From Streptomyces sp. A1277 (GTDB taxonomy: Bacteria > Actinomycetota > Actinomycetes > Streptomycetales > Streptomycetaceae): 64,000 nt of DNA. The notes below the pieces were generated by a model. It did no database searches, was not told the DNA's origin, and saw only the letters and a program-made list of their open reading frames with translations. The DNA lies in assembly GCF_004795015.1 (NCBI RefSeq), contig NZ_SSBI01000001.1:1-64000 (forward strand). The letters run 5' to 3'. Positions 17,755-25,959 of this stretch are shown here, piece by piece (positions within the stretch are counted from its first letter, which is position 1; each line of letters opens with the position of its first letter). The position numbers were made by a program, and so were the translations under genes.

Positions 17755-17797
17755 CCCCCGTCCCCCGTGCACCCCCGTGTTTCCCCCGTGGTCCCCC
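17755..17797 (-). promoter_or_regulatory. Potential G-quadruplex in the divergent promoter region
   Basis: Read on the minus strand there are five runs of five G (complement of 17755-17759, 17762-17766, 17772-17776, 17783-17787, 17793-17797) with loops of 2, 5, 6 and 5 nt. That meets the usual criteria for a stable quadruplex. It lies in the 305-bp gap between the OB-fold/flotillin genes and the PucR-type regulator. Function is an inference. Confidence 0.6.
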
Positions 17798-17946
17798 GGT
17801 TGGTGCTGACAGGATCGTGTCATCCGGGGACGCTCGGTCGCATTGCCGGATCACGGCAACGTTTTCCTTTCCTCGATGCCGGGCACCGGCACCGGTTCCC
17901 GTGCGTTGGGCAGATGTCGATGGCGCAGCAGAACGGAGGCGGACGC

Positions 17947-19032
17947 GTGGCGGAACCAGAGATTCCCGACAGCTTTCTGGAGGGTTACGCCCAGGTGCTG
18001 GGCGAGGCGGCCGCCTCGGGACGGCGGCCCACCCGCGAGGAGCTGGACGCCCGCCGGGACCTCGGCCGGCAGGCCGCCGAGGCGGGGCACCAGCTCCGCG
18101 CCCTGGTCCGCATGCACCTCGCCGAGACCCGTACCGCCTGGCCGGCTCCCGCCCCCGGCGCCACCCCGGCCTCCATAGCCGCGTCCACCGACAGCGTGCT
18201 GGCGGCGGTCGAGCAGGCGGTGGACGCCTTCGCCGACGGCTTCGAGCGGGCGCAGCGCCTCACCGTGCGCCGGGAGGAGGCCGCCCGGCGGGAGTTCATC
18301 GACGACCTCCTGTACGGGCGCAGCAATCTGGGCCGGCTCGCCGAGCGGGCCACCCGGTTCGGGCTGCGGCTCTCGCGCGCCCACGCCGTCGCGGTGGCGG
18401 CGGGCCCGGAGGCGTACACCGAGACGGACACCGTGCCGAGGCAGGTGGAGTCGGCGCTGCTGGCCCGGTTCGGCGGGCGCAAGATCCTGCTCACGACGAA
18501 GGACGGGCGGATGGTCTGCATCGCGCCCGGCAGCCAGCCCGACGTCCTGCGCTACTTCGCCAAGCAGGCGCACGCGGCGACGGACGGCGGCCGGGTGGCG
18601 GTCGGCCGCGCCCACCGGGGCCCCGGCGGGGTGGTCCAGTCGTACGACGAGGCGCTGGACGCGCTGGACCTGGCCGACCGGATGGACCTGGACGACCCCG
18701 TGCTGTACGCCGGCGACCTGCTGGTCTACCCGGTGCTGACCCGGGACCGGCAGGCGATGGCCGACCTCGTGCGCAGTGAGCTGGGCCCGCTCCAGAAGGC
18801 CAGGGGAGGCGCCGAGCCGCTGCTCAGGACGCTCTCGGTGTACTTCGACGCGGGCTGTGTCGCCGCCGAGACGGCCCGCCGGCTGTCGCTGAGCGTGCGC
18901 GCCCTCACCTACCGGCTCGAACGCATCCACCAGCTGACCGGCTCCGACCCGACCGACCCCATGCACCGCTACACGCTCCAGACCGCGGTGATCGGGGCCC
19001 GGCTGCTCGACTGGCCGGCCAAGGAGGTCTGA
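17947..19032 (+). CDS. PucR-type helix-turn-helix regulator
   Basis: A 361-residue regulator. The N-terminal half is helical (a RsbT co-antagonist-like region, with FADGFERAQRLTVRREEAARREF). A GGDEF-like/CdaR middle region includes a YDEALDALDLADRM segment. The C-terminus carries the PucR HTH: VAAETARRLSLSVRALTYRLERIHQLTG followed by DPMHRYTLQTAVIGARLL. GTG 17947 was chosen because GGAGG (17935-17939) sits 7 nt before it; ATGs at 17914 and 17920 are in frame but lack a ribosome site. It is divergent from the OB-fold/flotillin/ATPase genes and is the obvious candidate for controlling them, by position only. Confidence 0.85.
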   Translation: MAEPEIPDSFLEGYAQVLGEAAASGRRPTREELDARRDLGRQAAEAGHQLRALVRMHLAETRTAWPAPAPGATPASIAASTDSVLAAVEQAVDAFADGFERAQRLTVRREEAARREFIDDLLYGRSNLGRLAERATRFGLRLSRAHAVAVAAGPEAYTETDTVPRQVESALLARFGGRKILLTTKDGRMVCIAPGSQPDVLRYFAKQAHAATDGGRVAVGRAHRGPGGVVQSYDEALDALDLADRMDLDDPVLYAGDLLVYPVLTRDRQAMADLVRSELGPLQKARGGAEPLLRTLSVYFDAGCVAAETARRLSLSVRALTYRLERIHQLTGSDPTDPMHRYTLQTAVIGARLLDWPAKEV

Positions 19033-19134
19033 GCGGGGCCGGCCCGCCCGTTCCCCGCATGCGGGGAAGGCGGCCTCCGCCTAGCGTGATCAACCGGGGG
19101 AATCCGGCGATGCGCGCACCGAGGGAGACCCCCC

Positions 19135-20592
19135 ATGGCCCGTGAACCAGGTCCGTCCCACCGGTGGTGGGTGCTCGGGGTGATCGGTCTGGCCCAGCTG
19201 ATGGTGGTGCTCGACGCGACGATCGTGAACATCGCCCTGCCCTCCGCCCAGAAGGACCTCGGCTTCAGTGACGGGAACCGGCAGTGGATCGTGACGGCGT
19301 ACGCCCTCGCCTTCGGCTCGCTGCTGCTGCTCGGCGGCCGCATCGCGGACCTGGTGGGCCGGCGGGCGGTGTTCCTGACCGGTCTGGTCGGCTTCGCGGT
19401 CGCCTCCGCGATCGGCGGCGCCGCCCCCAGCTTCGAGGTCCTGGTGCCGGCCCGGGCGTTGCAGGGGCTGTTCGGCGCGCTGCTGGCCCCGGCGGCGCTC
19501 TCCCTGCTGACCACGACGTTCACCGTGCCGAAGGAGCGGGCCAAGGCGTTCGGGATCTACGGCGCCATCGCCGGGACGGGCGGTGCGGTGGGGCTGCTGC
19601 TCGGCGGGGTGCTCACCGAGTACCTGGACTGGCGCTGGTGCCTCTACGTCAACCTGCTGATCGCGTTCTTGGCGTTCACCGGGGGCTGGCGGCTGCTGAC
19701 CGCCGGGGCGCCGGCCGACCGGCCGAGGCTCGACATCCCGGGGACCGTGCTCGTCTCGGCCGGACTCTTCTGCATCGTCTACGGCTTCTCCAACGCCGAG
19801 TCGCACGCCTGGGGTTCGCCGCTGACCTGGGGGTTCCTGGCGGCGGGCGGGCTGCTCCTGGTGGCGTTCGCGTGGTGGCAGACCAGGGCCCCGCACCCGC
19901 TGCTGCCGATGCGGGTGGTGCTGGACCGGAACCGGGCGGCCTCGTACCTCGCGATGTTCATCTCCGGCGGCGGCATGTTCGGCGTCTTCCTGTTCCTCAC
20001 GTACTACCTGCAGAAGAGCCTGTTCTACTCGCCGGTCTCCACGGGGCTCGCCTTCCTGCCGATGGTCGCCGTCATGATCGTGTCGTCCGTGACGACGACG
20101 AACGTGCTGGTGCCGCGCTTCGGTGCGAAACCGGTGGTGCCGCTCGGCATGGGCATCGCGGCGGCGTCGATGATGTGGCTGACCGCCCTGGACCTGACCA
20201 GCGGTTACGCCGCCCATGTGCTGCCGCCGACACTCTGCCTGGGCCTGGGCCTGGGCATGGTCTTCGCCACCGCGATGAACCTGGCCACGGCCGGGGTGGG
20301 GGCGCGGGACGCCGGGGTGGCCTCGGCGATGGTCAACACCAGCCAGCAGGTCGGCGGTTCCATCGGTACGGCGCTGCTGAACACCCTCGCCACCAGCGCG
20401 GCCACCAACTACCTGGTGGGCCGCAGGCCGACCCCGGCCGTCGTCGCCCAGGCGCAGCTGGAGAGCTACGACACCGCGTACTGGTGGTCGGCGGGCTTCT
20501 TCGCCCTCGGCCTGCTGGTCACGGTGGTCCTCTACCGGCGCGGGGTGCCCCGCCCGCACCTGGCGCAGGAGCCGGAACCGGCGCGGGTGTGA
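19135..20592 (+). CDS. MFS drug:H+ antiporter, DHA2 (EmrB/QacA) family
   Basis: A 485-residue protein with 14 predicted membrane helices. Motif D1 of the 14-helix drug pumps is visible near the start (LAQLMVVLDATIVNIALPSAQKDL), then WIVTAYALAFGSLLLLGGRIADLVGRR (motif A) and GAIAGTGGAVGLLLGG (motif C), the antiporter signature. It is expected to export hydrophobic compounds from the cytoplasm using the proton gradient. Start ATG 19135 has a GGGAGA site. The stop lies 10 bp from the stop of the convergent nitroreductase-like gene. Confidence 0.92.
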   Translation: MAREPGPSHRWWVLGVIGLAQLMVVLDATIVNIALPSAQKDLGFSDGNRQWIVTAYALAFGSLLLLGGRIADLVGRRAVFLTGLVGFAVASAIGGAAPSFEVLVPARALQGLFGALLAPAALSLLTTTFTVPKERAKAFGIYGAIAGTGGAVGLLLGGVLTEYLDWRWCLYVNLLIAFLAFTGGWRLLTAGAPADRPRLDIPGTVLVSAGLFCIVYGFSNAESHAWGSPLTWGFLAAGGLLLVAFAWWQTRAPHPLLPMRVVLDRNRAASYLAMFISGGGMFGVFLFLTYYLQKSLFYSPVSTGLAFLPMVAVMIVSSVTTTNVLVPRFGAKPVVPLGMGIAAASMMWLTALDLTSGYAAHVLPPTLCLGLGLGMVFATAMNLATAGVGARDAGVASAMVNTSQQVGGSIGTALLNTLATSAATNYLVGRRPTPAVVAQAQLESYDTAYWWSAGFFALGLLVTVVLYRRGVPRPHLAQEPEPARV

Positions 20593-20602
20593 GCGGCGGT
20601 CC

Positions 20603-21133
20603 TCAGCGGCCCTGCCGGGAGGAGGGGGCGGCGCCCTCGGTCAGCCGGACGAACGGGACGGACTCGCCCACCCGCCGGTAGTCCTGCGCGCTGCCGTCCA
20701 CCGTGAACCCCATGTACGCGCAGAGCCGGCGGGCGGTCCTGGGGTGGCGGGGCGCGTACCGCGTCATCAGCTCGCCGCCCTCCTCGGCGGTCAGGGTCTG
20801 CGCGGTCACCGCGTGGAACCGGCGCCCGACCTGCACCGTGGCGTGCGGGGTGCGTTCCAGGTTGCGGTACCAGTCGGCGCCGGGGCCGTAGCCGGACGCG
20901 ACGGTCCAGCTCGGCCGGCCCTCGTGCGGGGCGGCCTCGACGACCTCGATGGCGGTCCGGCGGGGGAGGCCCGAGACGCGGCCGGTGTGGACGAGCAGCA
21001 GCAGCCGCCCCCCGAAGAGCGGCCCGAGCCCCATGCGGAACATGTGGACGGGCAGCCGGAAGGCGGTGCGCCGCCAGCCGGTCGGCGGGTCCGGGCGCCG
21101 GGGAGCGGGCGAAGCCGCGGGTTCGTGCGTCAC
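20603..21133 (-). CDS. Deazaflavin (F420)-dependent nitroreductase-family protein
   Basis: A 176-residue split-barrel protein: PVHMFRMGLGPLFGGRLLLLVHTGRVSGLPRRTAIEV at about residues 28-64, then SGYGPGADWYRNLERTPHATVQVG. Those segments are typical of the DDN/Rv3547 F420-dependent nitroreductase family of actinobacteria. The GTG start at 21133 has no clear ribosome site and directly abuts a perfect inverted repeat (21134-21150), so expression may be tightly controlled. It is divergent from the MarR-type gene at 21265. Confidence 0.85.
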   Translation of the reverse strand: MTHEPAASPAPRRPDPPTGWRRTAFRLPVHMFRMGLGPLFGGRLLLLVHTGRVSGLPRRTAIEVVEAAPHEGRPSWTVASGYGPGADWYRNLERTPHATVQVGRRFHAVTAQTLTAEEGGELMTRYAPRHPRTARRLCAYMGFTVDGSAQDYRRVGESVPFVRLTEGAAPSSRQGR

Positions 21134-21150
21134 TGTGCAAACGTTGCACA
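21134..21150. promoter_or_regulatory. TGTGCAA-N3-TTGCACA inverted repeat, likely MarR operator
   Basis: Two perfect 7-bp arms separated by ACG lie immediately before the GTG of the nitroreductase-like gene and 115 bp before the MarR-type gene. Size and symmetry fit a MarR-family binding site in a divergent promoter region. Assignment to this MarR is by position. Confidence 0.5.
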
Positions 21151-21264
21151 ACCCAAAGGTCGGTGCCACCGCTCCGAGCCGTCGGTCCGATACCGGTTGG
21201 GCACCGTTTCGGCATCGGCTTGCGGCCGGTTCGGGTAAGGCGCGCCCGCGCGGTAAAAAGGGGC

Positions 21265-21816
21265 ATGGCCGCGCACGGACAGGCACCCGATGACCCACCG
21301 ACCGCCCCTGACCGGGACGACGTCGACGCGGTGACGCGCGCGGTGCTGACCGCCTCGCGGCTGCTGGTGGCCGTCTCGGCCCGGTCGCTCGCGGCGGTCG
21401 AGGACCGGGTGACGCTGCCCCAGTTCCGGCTGCTCGTGGTGCTCGCCACGCACGGGGACGCCAAGCTCGTCTCGCTCGCCGAGCGGCTCGGCGTCAACCC
21501 TTCGACCGCGATGCGCATGCTGGACCGGCTGATCGCGGCGGGCCTCGCGGAGCGCCAGGTGAACCCGGCCAACCGCCGCGAGACGGTGCTGCGGGTGACC
21601 CCCGAGGGGCTCAGGCTCGTCGAGGAGGTCACGGCGGGCCGCCGCCGGGAGGTCGCCGCGATCGTCCAGCGCATCGCCCCCGAGCAGCGCGCCGCGCTGA
21701 TCGACGCGCTGCGGGCGTTCACGGACGCGGGCGGCGAGGCGGCGGCCCCGGCCGAGGGCACCGACGCCTACCCGCTGGGCTGGACCCCCGACCTCCCGGC
21801 CCCGCACGCCACCTGA
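21265..21816 (+). CDS. MarR-family transcriptional regulator
   Basis: A 183-residue winged-helix regulator: FRLLVVLATHGDAKLVSLAERLGVNPSTAMRMLDRLIAAGL is the DNA-binding core, NRRETVLRVTPEGLRLVEEV the wing and dimer helix. Start ATG 21265 is preceded by AAAAGGGG; an upstream ATG (21163) would add a basic, non-conserved extension. It is probably an autoregulated repressor of the divergent nitroreductase-family gene, and the inverted repeat at 21134-21150 is the candidate site. Confidence 0.9.
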   Translation: MAAHGQAPDDPPTAPDRDDVDAVTRAVLTASRLLVAVSARSLAAVEDRVTLPQFRLLVVLATHGDAKLVSLAERLGVNPSTAMRMLDRLIAAGLAERQVNPANRRETVLRVTPEGLRLVEEVTAGRRREVAAIVQRIAPEQRAALIDALRAFTDAGGEAAAPAEGTDAYPLGWTPDLPAPHAT

Positions 21817-21918
21817 ACCGGCCGGTCACTCCGCAGAAACGGTTACTCACGGGAGCCGGCCCGCAGGGAGCCGCCGCTCAGGGAGCCGCCCCGCAAAGAG
21901 CCGCCCCTCAGGGAGCCG

Positions 21919-23160
21919 TCACTCCGAGGAGGCCGAGACTTCCTCCTGGGCGGGCACCCGCGCCGCGGGGACCGAGGCACCGCTCCCGGCGGGCGGTTCC
22001 TCCTTGCCGCGCCACTTCTGGATGAGCGCGACGGCCGGCTGCGTCCAGCGCGCGGTGAGCGGGCCGACGATGACCAGGATCATGACGTACGCGGTGGCGA
22101 GGGGCCCGATCCGGGGCTCGGTCGCCACGGCGAGACCGGCGATGACGATGGAGAACTCGCCGCGCGCCACGAGCGTGCCGCCCGCCCGCCAGCGGCCACG
22201 CGCACCGACGCCGGCGCGCCGGGCCGCGTACCAGCCGGTGCCGATCTTGGTGAAGACGGTGACGACGGCCAGCAGCGCGGCCGGAAGCAGCACCGGCGGG
22301 ATGTCCGAGGGAATCGTGGAGAGCCCGAAGAACACGAAGAAGACGGCGGCGAACAGGTCCCGCAGCGGGGACAGCAGCTTGCGCGCGCCCTCCGCGACCT
22401 CGCCCGAGAGCGCGATGCCGACGAGGAACGCGCCGACGGCGGCCGACACCTGGAGCTGCTGGGCCACCCCGGCGACCAGGACGGTCAGCCCGAGCACGAC
22501 GAGCAGCAGCATCTCCGGATTGTCGGAGGACACCGCGCGGCTGATCAGCCGGCCGTGCCGCAGCGCGAGGTAGAGCACCAGACCGACCGTGCCGAGCGCG
22601 ATCAGCAGCGCGATGCTGCCGCCGGCGAGGCCGACGCCCGCGAGCATCGCGGTGAGCAGCGGCAGGTAGACGGCCATCGACAGGTCCTCGATGACCAGCA
22701 CCCCGAGGATGACGGGGGTTTCGCGGTTGCCGAGGCGTCCCAGGTCCGCGAGGACCTTGGCGATGACGCCGGACGACGAGATCCAGGTGACGCCGGCCAG
22801 GGCGACGGCCCCGACCGGGCCCCAGCCGAGCAGCAGCGCCGCGACGGCGCCGGGGGTCGCGTTGAGCACGAAGTCCACGGCGCCGGACGGGTACTGCGTC
22901 TTGAGGCTGGTGACGAGTTCGGAGGCGCTGTATTCGAGCCCGAGCAGGAGCAGCAGCAGGATGACGCCGATCTCGGCGCCGACGGCGGTGAACTCCTCAC
23001 TGGCCCCGAGCGGCAGCAGCCCGCCTTTGCCGAAGGCCAGCCCGGCCAGCAGGTACAGGGGGATCGGCGAGAGTCCTATCCGGCCGGCGAACCGTCCGAT
23101 GATGCCGAGCCCCAGGATGACGGAGCCCAGCTCCACCAGTAGTGCGGTCATGTCGTGCAC
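21919..23160 (-). CDS. khtU: CPA2 K+/H+ antiporter, KhtU-like
   Basis: A 413-residue protein with about 12 membrane helices of the Kef/CPA2 type: GLAFGKGGLLPLG, LLLLGLEYSASEL, and the helix 5 region GVTWISSSGVIAKVLADLG and VILGVLVIEDLSMAV, followed by ARGEFSIVIAGLA. The KefB-type cytoplasmic RCK domain is missing; instead, a separate TrkA-C protein is encoded just upstream, as in KhtTU of Bacillus. GTG 23160 was chosen (GGAGGG 6 nt before it) rather than ATG 23151. The gene starts 2 bp after the stop of that regulatory subunit gene. Expected to expel K+ under alkaline or osmotic stress. Confidence 0.87.
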   Translation of the reverse strand: MHDMTALLVELGSVILGLGIIGRFAGRIGLSPIPLYLLAGLAFGKGGLLPLGASEEFTAVGAEIGVILLLLLLGLEYSASELVTSLKTQYPSGAVDFVLNATPGAVAALLLGWGPVGAVALAGVTWISSSGVIAKVLADLGRLGNRETPVILGVLVIEDLSMAVYLPLLTAMLAGVGLAGGSIALLIALGTVGLVLYLALRHGRLISRAVSSDNPEMLLLVVLGLTVLVAGVAQQLQVSAAVGAFLVGIALSGEVAEGARKLLSPLRDLFAAVFFVFFGLSTIPSDIPPVLLPAALLAVVTVFTKIGTGWYAARRAGVGARGRWRAGGTLVARGEFSIVIAGLAVATEPRIGPLATAYVMILVIVGPLTARWTQPAVALIQKWRGKEEPPAGSGASVPAARVPAQEEVSASSE

Positions 23161-23162
23161 TG

Positions 23163-23633
23163 TCAGCCCTCCGCGATGATCTCGGAGAGCGTGTCGACGC
23201 CCTCGCGTGTTCCGACGGCGACGAGCGTGTCGCCGATGGCCAGCCGGAAGTCCGGCCCGGGTGACGGATGCGCGCTGTGGGTGCGCAGCACCGCCACGAT
23301 CGAGGCGCCGGTCCGGGTCCGCGCCTTGGTGTCGCCGAGCAGCCGGCCGCCGTAGGGCGAGCGGGTGCCGAGCGGGATGTGCTCGGTGACCAGGTCGATG
23401 CCCTCGGTCCGTACGGCGTCGATCGGCGCCGCGTCGATGAGGTGCGCGAGCCCGGTGGCCTCCTGTGGTGTCAGGGGGACGGAGAGCCGGCACGAATCAG
23501 GGTCGTCCTGGTCGTAGAAGCCGATGAACCGGCGCCCGTCGTGGTGGACGACCACGGAGATGTGCTGGCCCGACTCGGTCGTGTAGTCGTACTGGACGCC
23601 GACTCCGGGCAGCGTGGTGCGGTGGGTTCCCAT
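23163..23633 (-). CDS. khtT: Antiporter regulatory subunit, KhtT-like (TrkA-C domain)
   Basis: A 156-residue soluble protein with an N-terminal small beta domain (GVGVQYDYTTESGQHISVVV, then FIGFYDQDDPDSC) and a C-terminal RCK_C/TrkA-C domain (about 80-155: LVTEHIPLGTRSPYGGRLLGD, ASIVAVLRTHSAHPSPGPDF, IGDTLVAVGTREGVDTLSEI). This matches KhtT-type subunits, which gate their antiporter and in Bacillus respond to cyclic di-AMP and pH. Start ATG 23633 has GAGGAAG upstream. Its stop lies 2 bp before the antiporter GTG, so the two are translationally linked. Confidence 0.88.
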   Translation of the reverse strand: MGTHRTTLPGVGVQYDYTTESGQHISVVVHHDGRRFIGFYDQDDPDSCRLSVPLTPQEATGLAHLIDAAPIDAVRTEGIDLVTEHIPLGTRSPYGGRLLGDTKARTRTGASIVAVLRTHSAHPSPGPDFRLAIGDTLVAVGTREGVDTLSEIIAEG

Positions 23634-23772
23634 GGCTTCCTCCCGAGGGGCGCGGTGCGCGCGACACACTTGGTGATTTCTTTAGACTCGCATTACCTTA
23701 TCCGGGGCCGTCGGCCGACCGGGAACGAAGATTTTCGGCCACCCCGCCCGGGCTGTCCCGCCCCGGACACAA

Positions 23773-23808
23773 GCGTGCCCGGCCGGTTGCGCAACCGGCC
23801 GGGCACGC
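23773..23808 (-). terminator. 18-bp inverted-repeat terminator after the flotillin gene
   Basis: Perfect palindrome with 18-bp arms centred between 23790 and 23791, 19 bp after the stop of the flotillin gene on the minus strand. It separates the flotillin/NfeD transcript from the KhtTU operon. Confidence 0.8.
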
Positions 23809-23826
23809 GGGGTGTCGCGGTGGAGA

Positions 23827-25269
23827 TCAGTCGCTGATCTCGATCTTTCCGTTCGGTGCCGCGGTGGTCTCGGCGGCGGCCTCGGCCGCCACCGGCTTCG
23901 GGCCCCCGCCCTTGAGGTTCTTCAGCAGGGCGGCGAGGTCGACCCCGGTGGTGGAGCTGAGCAGTTCCATGCCCTGGGCGACGTTGTCCGTGACCGTACG
24001 GGAGAGCTGGCTCGCCCCGTCCGTCGAGATGACGGTCATCTTGTCGATCGCGCTCATCGGCTCGGCCGCCTTGGCGACGACCTGCGGCAGCACCTCGACG
24101 AGCATCTGCAGGACGGCCGCGTCACCGTACTGCGCGAAGGCGTCGGCCTTCTTCTGCATGGCCTCGGCCTCGGCCGAACCGCGGGCGGCGATGGCGGCGG
24201 CCTCCGCCTCACCCTCGATGCGCACGGCCTCGGCGAGCGCGGAACGGTGCAGCTTCTCACCCTCACCGGTCAGCCGGGAGCGCTCGGCCTCCGCCTCGGC
24301 CTCCTTGACCTGGGCGATACGACGGGCCTCGGCCTCCTGCTCGGCCTGGTACCGGGCGGCGTCGGCGGGCTTGCGGACCTTGGTGTCGAGCTCGCGGTCG
24401 GTCAGCGCGGCCTGCCGCTCGGCGACCTTCTCCTGCTCGCTGAGGACTTCCTGCTGGCGCGCGGCCTCGGCGAGCGGACCGGCGGCGTTGGCCTTGGCGG
24501 CGGCCGCTTCCGTCTCGGCCTTGATCTCGGCCTGCTTCAGGTAGAAGGTCCGCTCGGCGATGGCGATCTCCTCGGCGGCCTTCAGCCGGGCCTGCTCCGA
24601 GGCGCGGCGGGCGATGGCCTCCGCGATGTCCGCCTCCTGCTTGGCGCGCGCGGCCTCGGGGCGGCCGAGGTCCTCCAGGTAGGAGCCCTCGGTGGTGATG
24701 TCCTGGATCTGGAAGGCGTCCAGGATCAGGCCCTGGCCGGACAGGCTCGCCTCGGCCTCCTCCGCCACCTGGCCGGCGAACGCGGCACGGTCGCGGATGA
24801 TGTCCTCGACCGACATCCGGCCGACGATGGCGCGCAGCGCGCCGGAGAGCACTTCCTGGGTGAAGCCGACGATGCCGTCCTGCTGGCGCAGGAAGCGCTG
24901 GGCGGCGGCCCGGATCGCGTCCTCGCTGCCGCCGACCTTGACGATCGCGACGCCTTCGAGGTTCGACTTGACGCCGCGCAGGGTGACGGCGCCGCGCACG
25001 GCGACCGGGATGTGCCGGCTGGACAGGTCCAGGGTGAACTTCTGCTGGACGAACGGGACGACGAAGACGCCGCCGCCGACGACGACCTTCTGGCCGCTGT
25101 TGTCGATGCTGGCCCGGCCGGTCACCGGGTCGACGGACTTCTTGCCGCGGCGGCCGGTGATGATGAACGCCTGGCTGGGGCCGGCCACCTTGTAGCGGGT
25201 GATGACGGCGAGGGCGAGCAGGAACAGGAGTACGACGACTCCGACGACGGCGATCATTACTGGACTCAT
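23827..25269 (-). CDS. Flotillin (SPFH) family protein, FloT/YuaG-like
   Basis: A 480-residue flotillin: membrane anchor at about 4-25, SPFH domain to about 200 (YKVAGPSQAFIITGRRGKKS, KFTLDLSSRHIPVAVRGAVT), then an Ala/Glu coiled coil with the EA repeats of true flotillins (AIARRASEQARLKAAEEIAI), and a C-terminal part ALLKNLKGGGP. Flotillins scaffold functional membrane microdomains. It is shorter than, and not a close copy of, the 697-residue SPFH protein at 14770, and its charged repeat region differs. It follows an NfeD-like gene by 73 bp on the same strand, the usual flotillin/NfeD pairing. Confidence 0.93.
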   Translation of the reverse strand: MSPVMIAVVGVVVLLFLLALAVITRYKVAGPSQAFIITGRRGKKSVDPVTGRASIDNSGQKVVVGGGVFVVPFVQQKFTLDLSSRHIPVAVRGAVTLRGVKSNLEGVAIVKVGGSEDAIRAAAQRFLRQQDGIVGFTQEVLSGALRAIVGRMSVEDIIRDRAAFAGQVAEEAEASLSGQGLILDAFQIQDITTEGSYLEDLGRPEAARAKQEADIAEAIARRASEQARLKAAEEIAIAERTFYLKQAEIKAETEAAAAKANAAGPLAEAARQQEVLSEQEKVAERQAALTDRELDTKVRKPADAARYQAEQEAEARRIAQVKEAEAEAERSRLTGEGEKLHRSALAEAVRIEGEAEAAAIAARGSAEAEAMQKKADAFAQYGDAAVLQMLVEVLPQVVAKAAEPMSAIDKMTVISTDGASQLSRTVTDNVAQGMELLSSTTGVDLAALLKNLKGGGPKPVAAEAAAETTAAPNGKIEISD

Positions 25270-25342
25270 CAGGGTGTCCCCCTCTGCCTCCTGGTGGGGG
25301 CAGTTGTGTGGCGTGCGGTGATGGAGCGGCAGGCGTACCGGG

Positions 25343-25852
25343 TCAGCGTTCGACCGGACGGACCGAGACGGCGGTGCTGGAGAGGGCCGCCTCGACCCAG
25401 ACCTCGGCGCCGCGTGCGACCGGCAGGTGGCTCTTCGCCGACAGCTTCACGAGCTGTCCCCCGAGCCGCAGCAGGACCTCGCCGTACCCGTCGGCCGGAA
25501 TGGCCGTGACCACTGAGCCGGACGTGCCGACGAGATCCTCGTTGCGCGGGGTCGCGTCGGTCTGGTCCCGCATCAGGGCGCGGCTGAACTTCCAGGTCAG
25601 CACGGCGGCGACCAGCCCGGCCAGGACGCCCGCCACGGTGGCGGCGAGCGTGCCGGCGCCGGTCGCGCCGAGCACGATGGCGCCGCCGAAGCCGAGCATC
25701 GAGAGGAATCCGGCGATCACCGGAAGGGAGACCAGCCCGCCGAACGGACCCTCCAGCAGGCCCCCGAAGAGCCCTTCGAGAATCCCGTCGAAGACCAGGG
25801 ACAGCGCGAGAAGAGCGACCCCCGCGATGCCGAGACCGAGAAACAAGGTCAT
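25343..25852 (-). CDS. NfeD-like membrane protein, partner of flotillin
   Basis: A 169-residue protein with membrane helices near 3-22, 40-60 and 64-88, then a C-terminal OB-fold-like domain (NEDLVGTSGSVVTAIPADGYGEVLLRLGGQLVKLSAKS, ending VWVEAALSSTAVSVRPVE). It resembles the short, protease-less NfeD proteins encoded beside flotillins. Start ATG 25852 follows a GGAGGGG tract about 10 nt upstream. The phage-shock-like or membrane-fluidity role of such pairs is known from other bacteria, not from this sequence. Confidence 0.87.
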   Translation of the reverse strand: MTLFLGLGIAGVALLALSLVFDGILEGLFGGLLEGPFGGLVSLPVIAGFLSMLGFGGAIVLGATGAGTLAATVAGVLAGLVAAVLTWKFSRALMRDQTDATPRNEDLVGTSGSVVTAIPADGYGEVLLRLGGQLVKLSAKSHLPVARGAEVWVEAALSSTAVSVRPVER

Positions 25853-25959
25853 GTGATCGTCACCCCTCCCGGCTCCGGCATCCCCCGAACATTTCCGTCG
25901 AACTGACTGGATGGTCCCATACGCGCCCCCGTTACACACTGCCGGAACCCGGCAATCTT

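Noticed and set aside
23812..25509. Long plus-strand Gly/Leu-rich frame opposite the flotillin
   Set aside because: Antisense shadow of the Ala/Glu coiled-coil codons; the minus strand has the flotillin.
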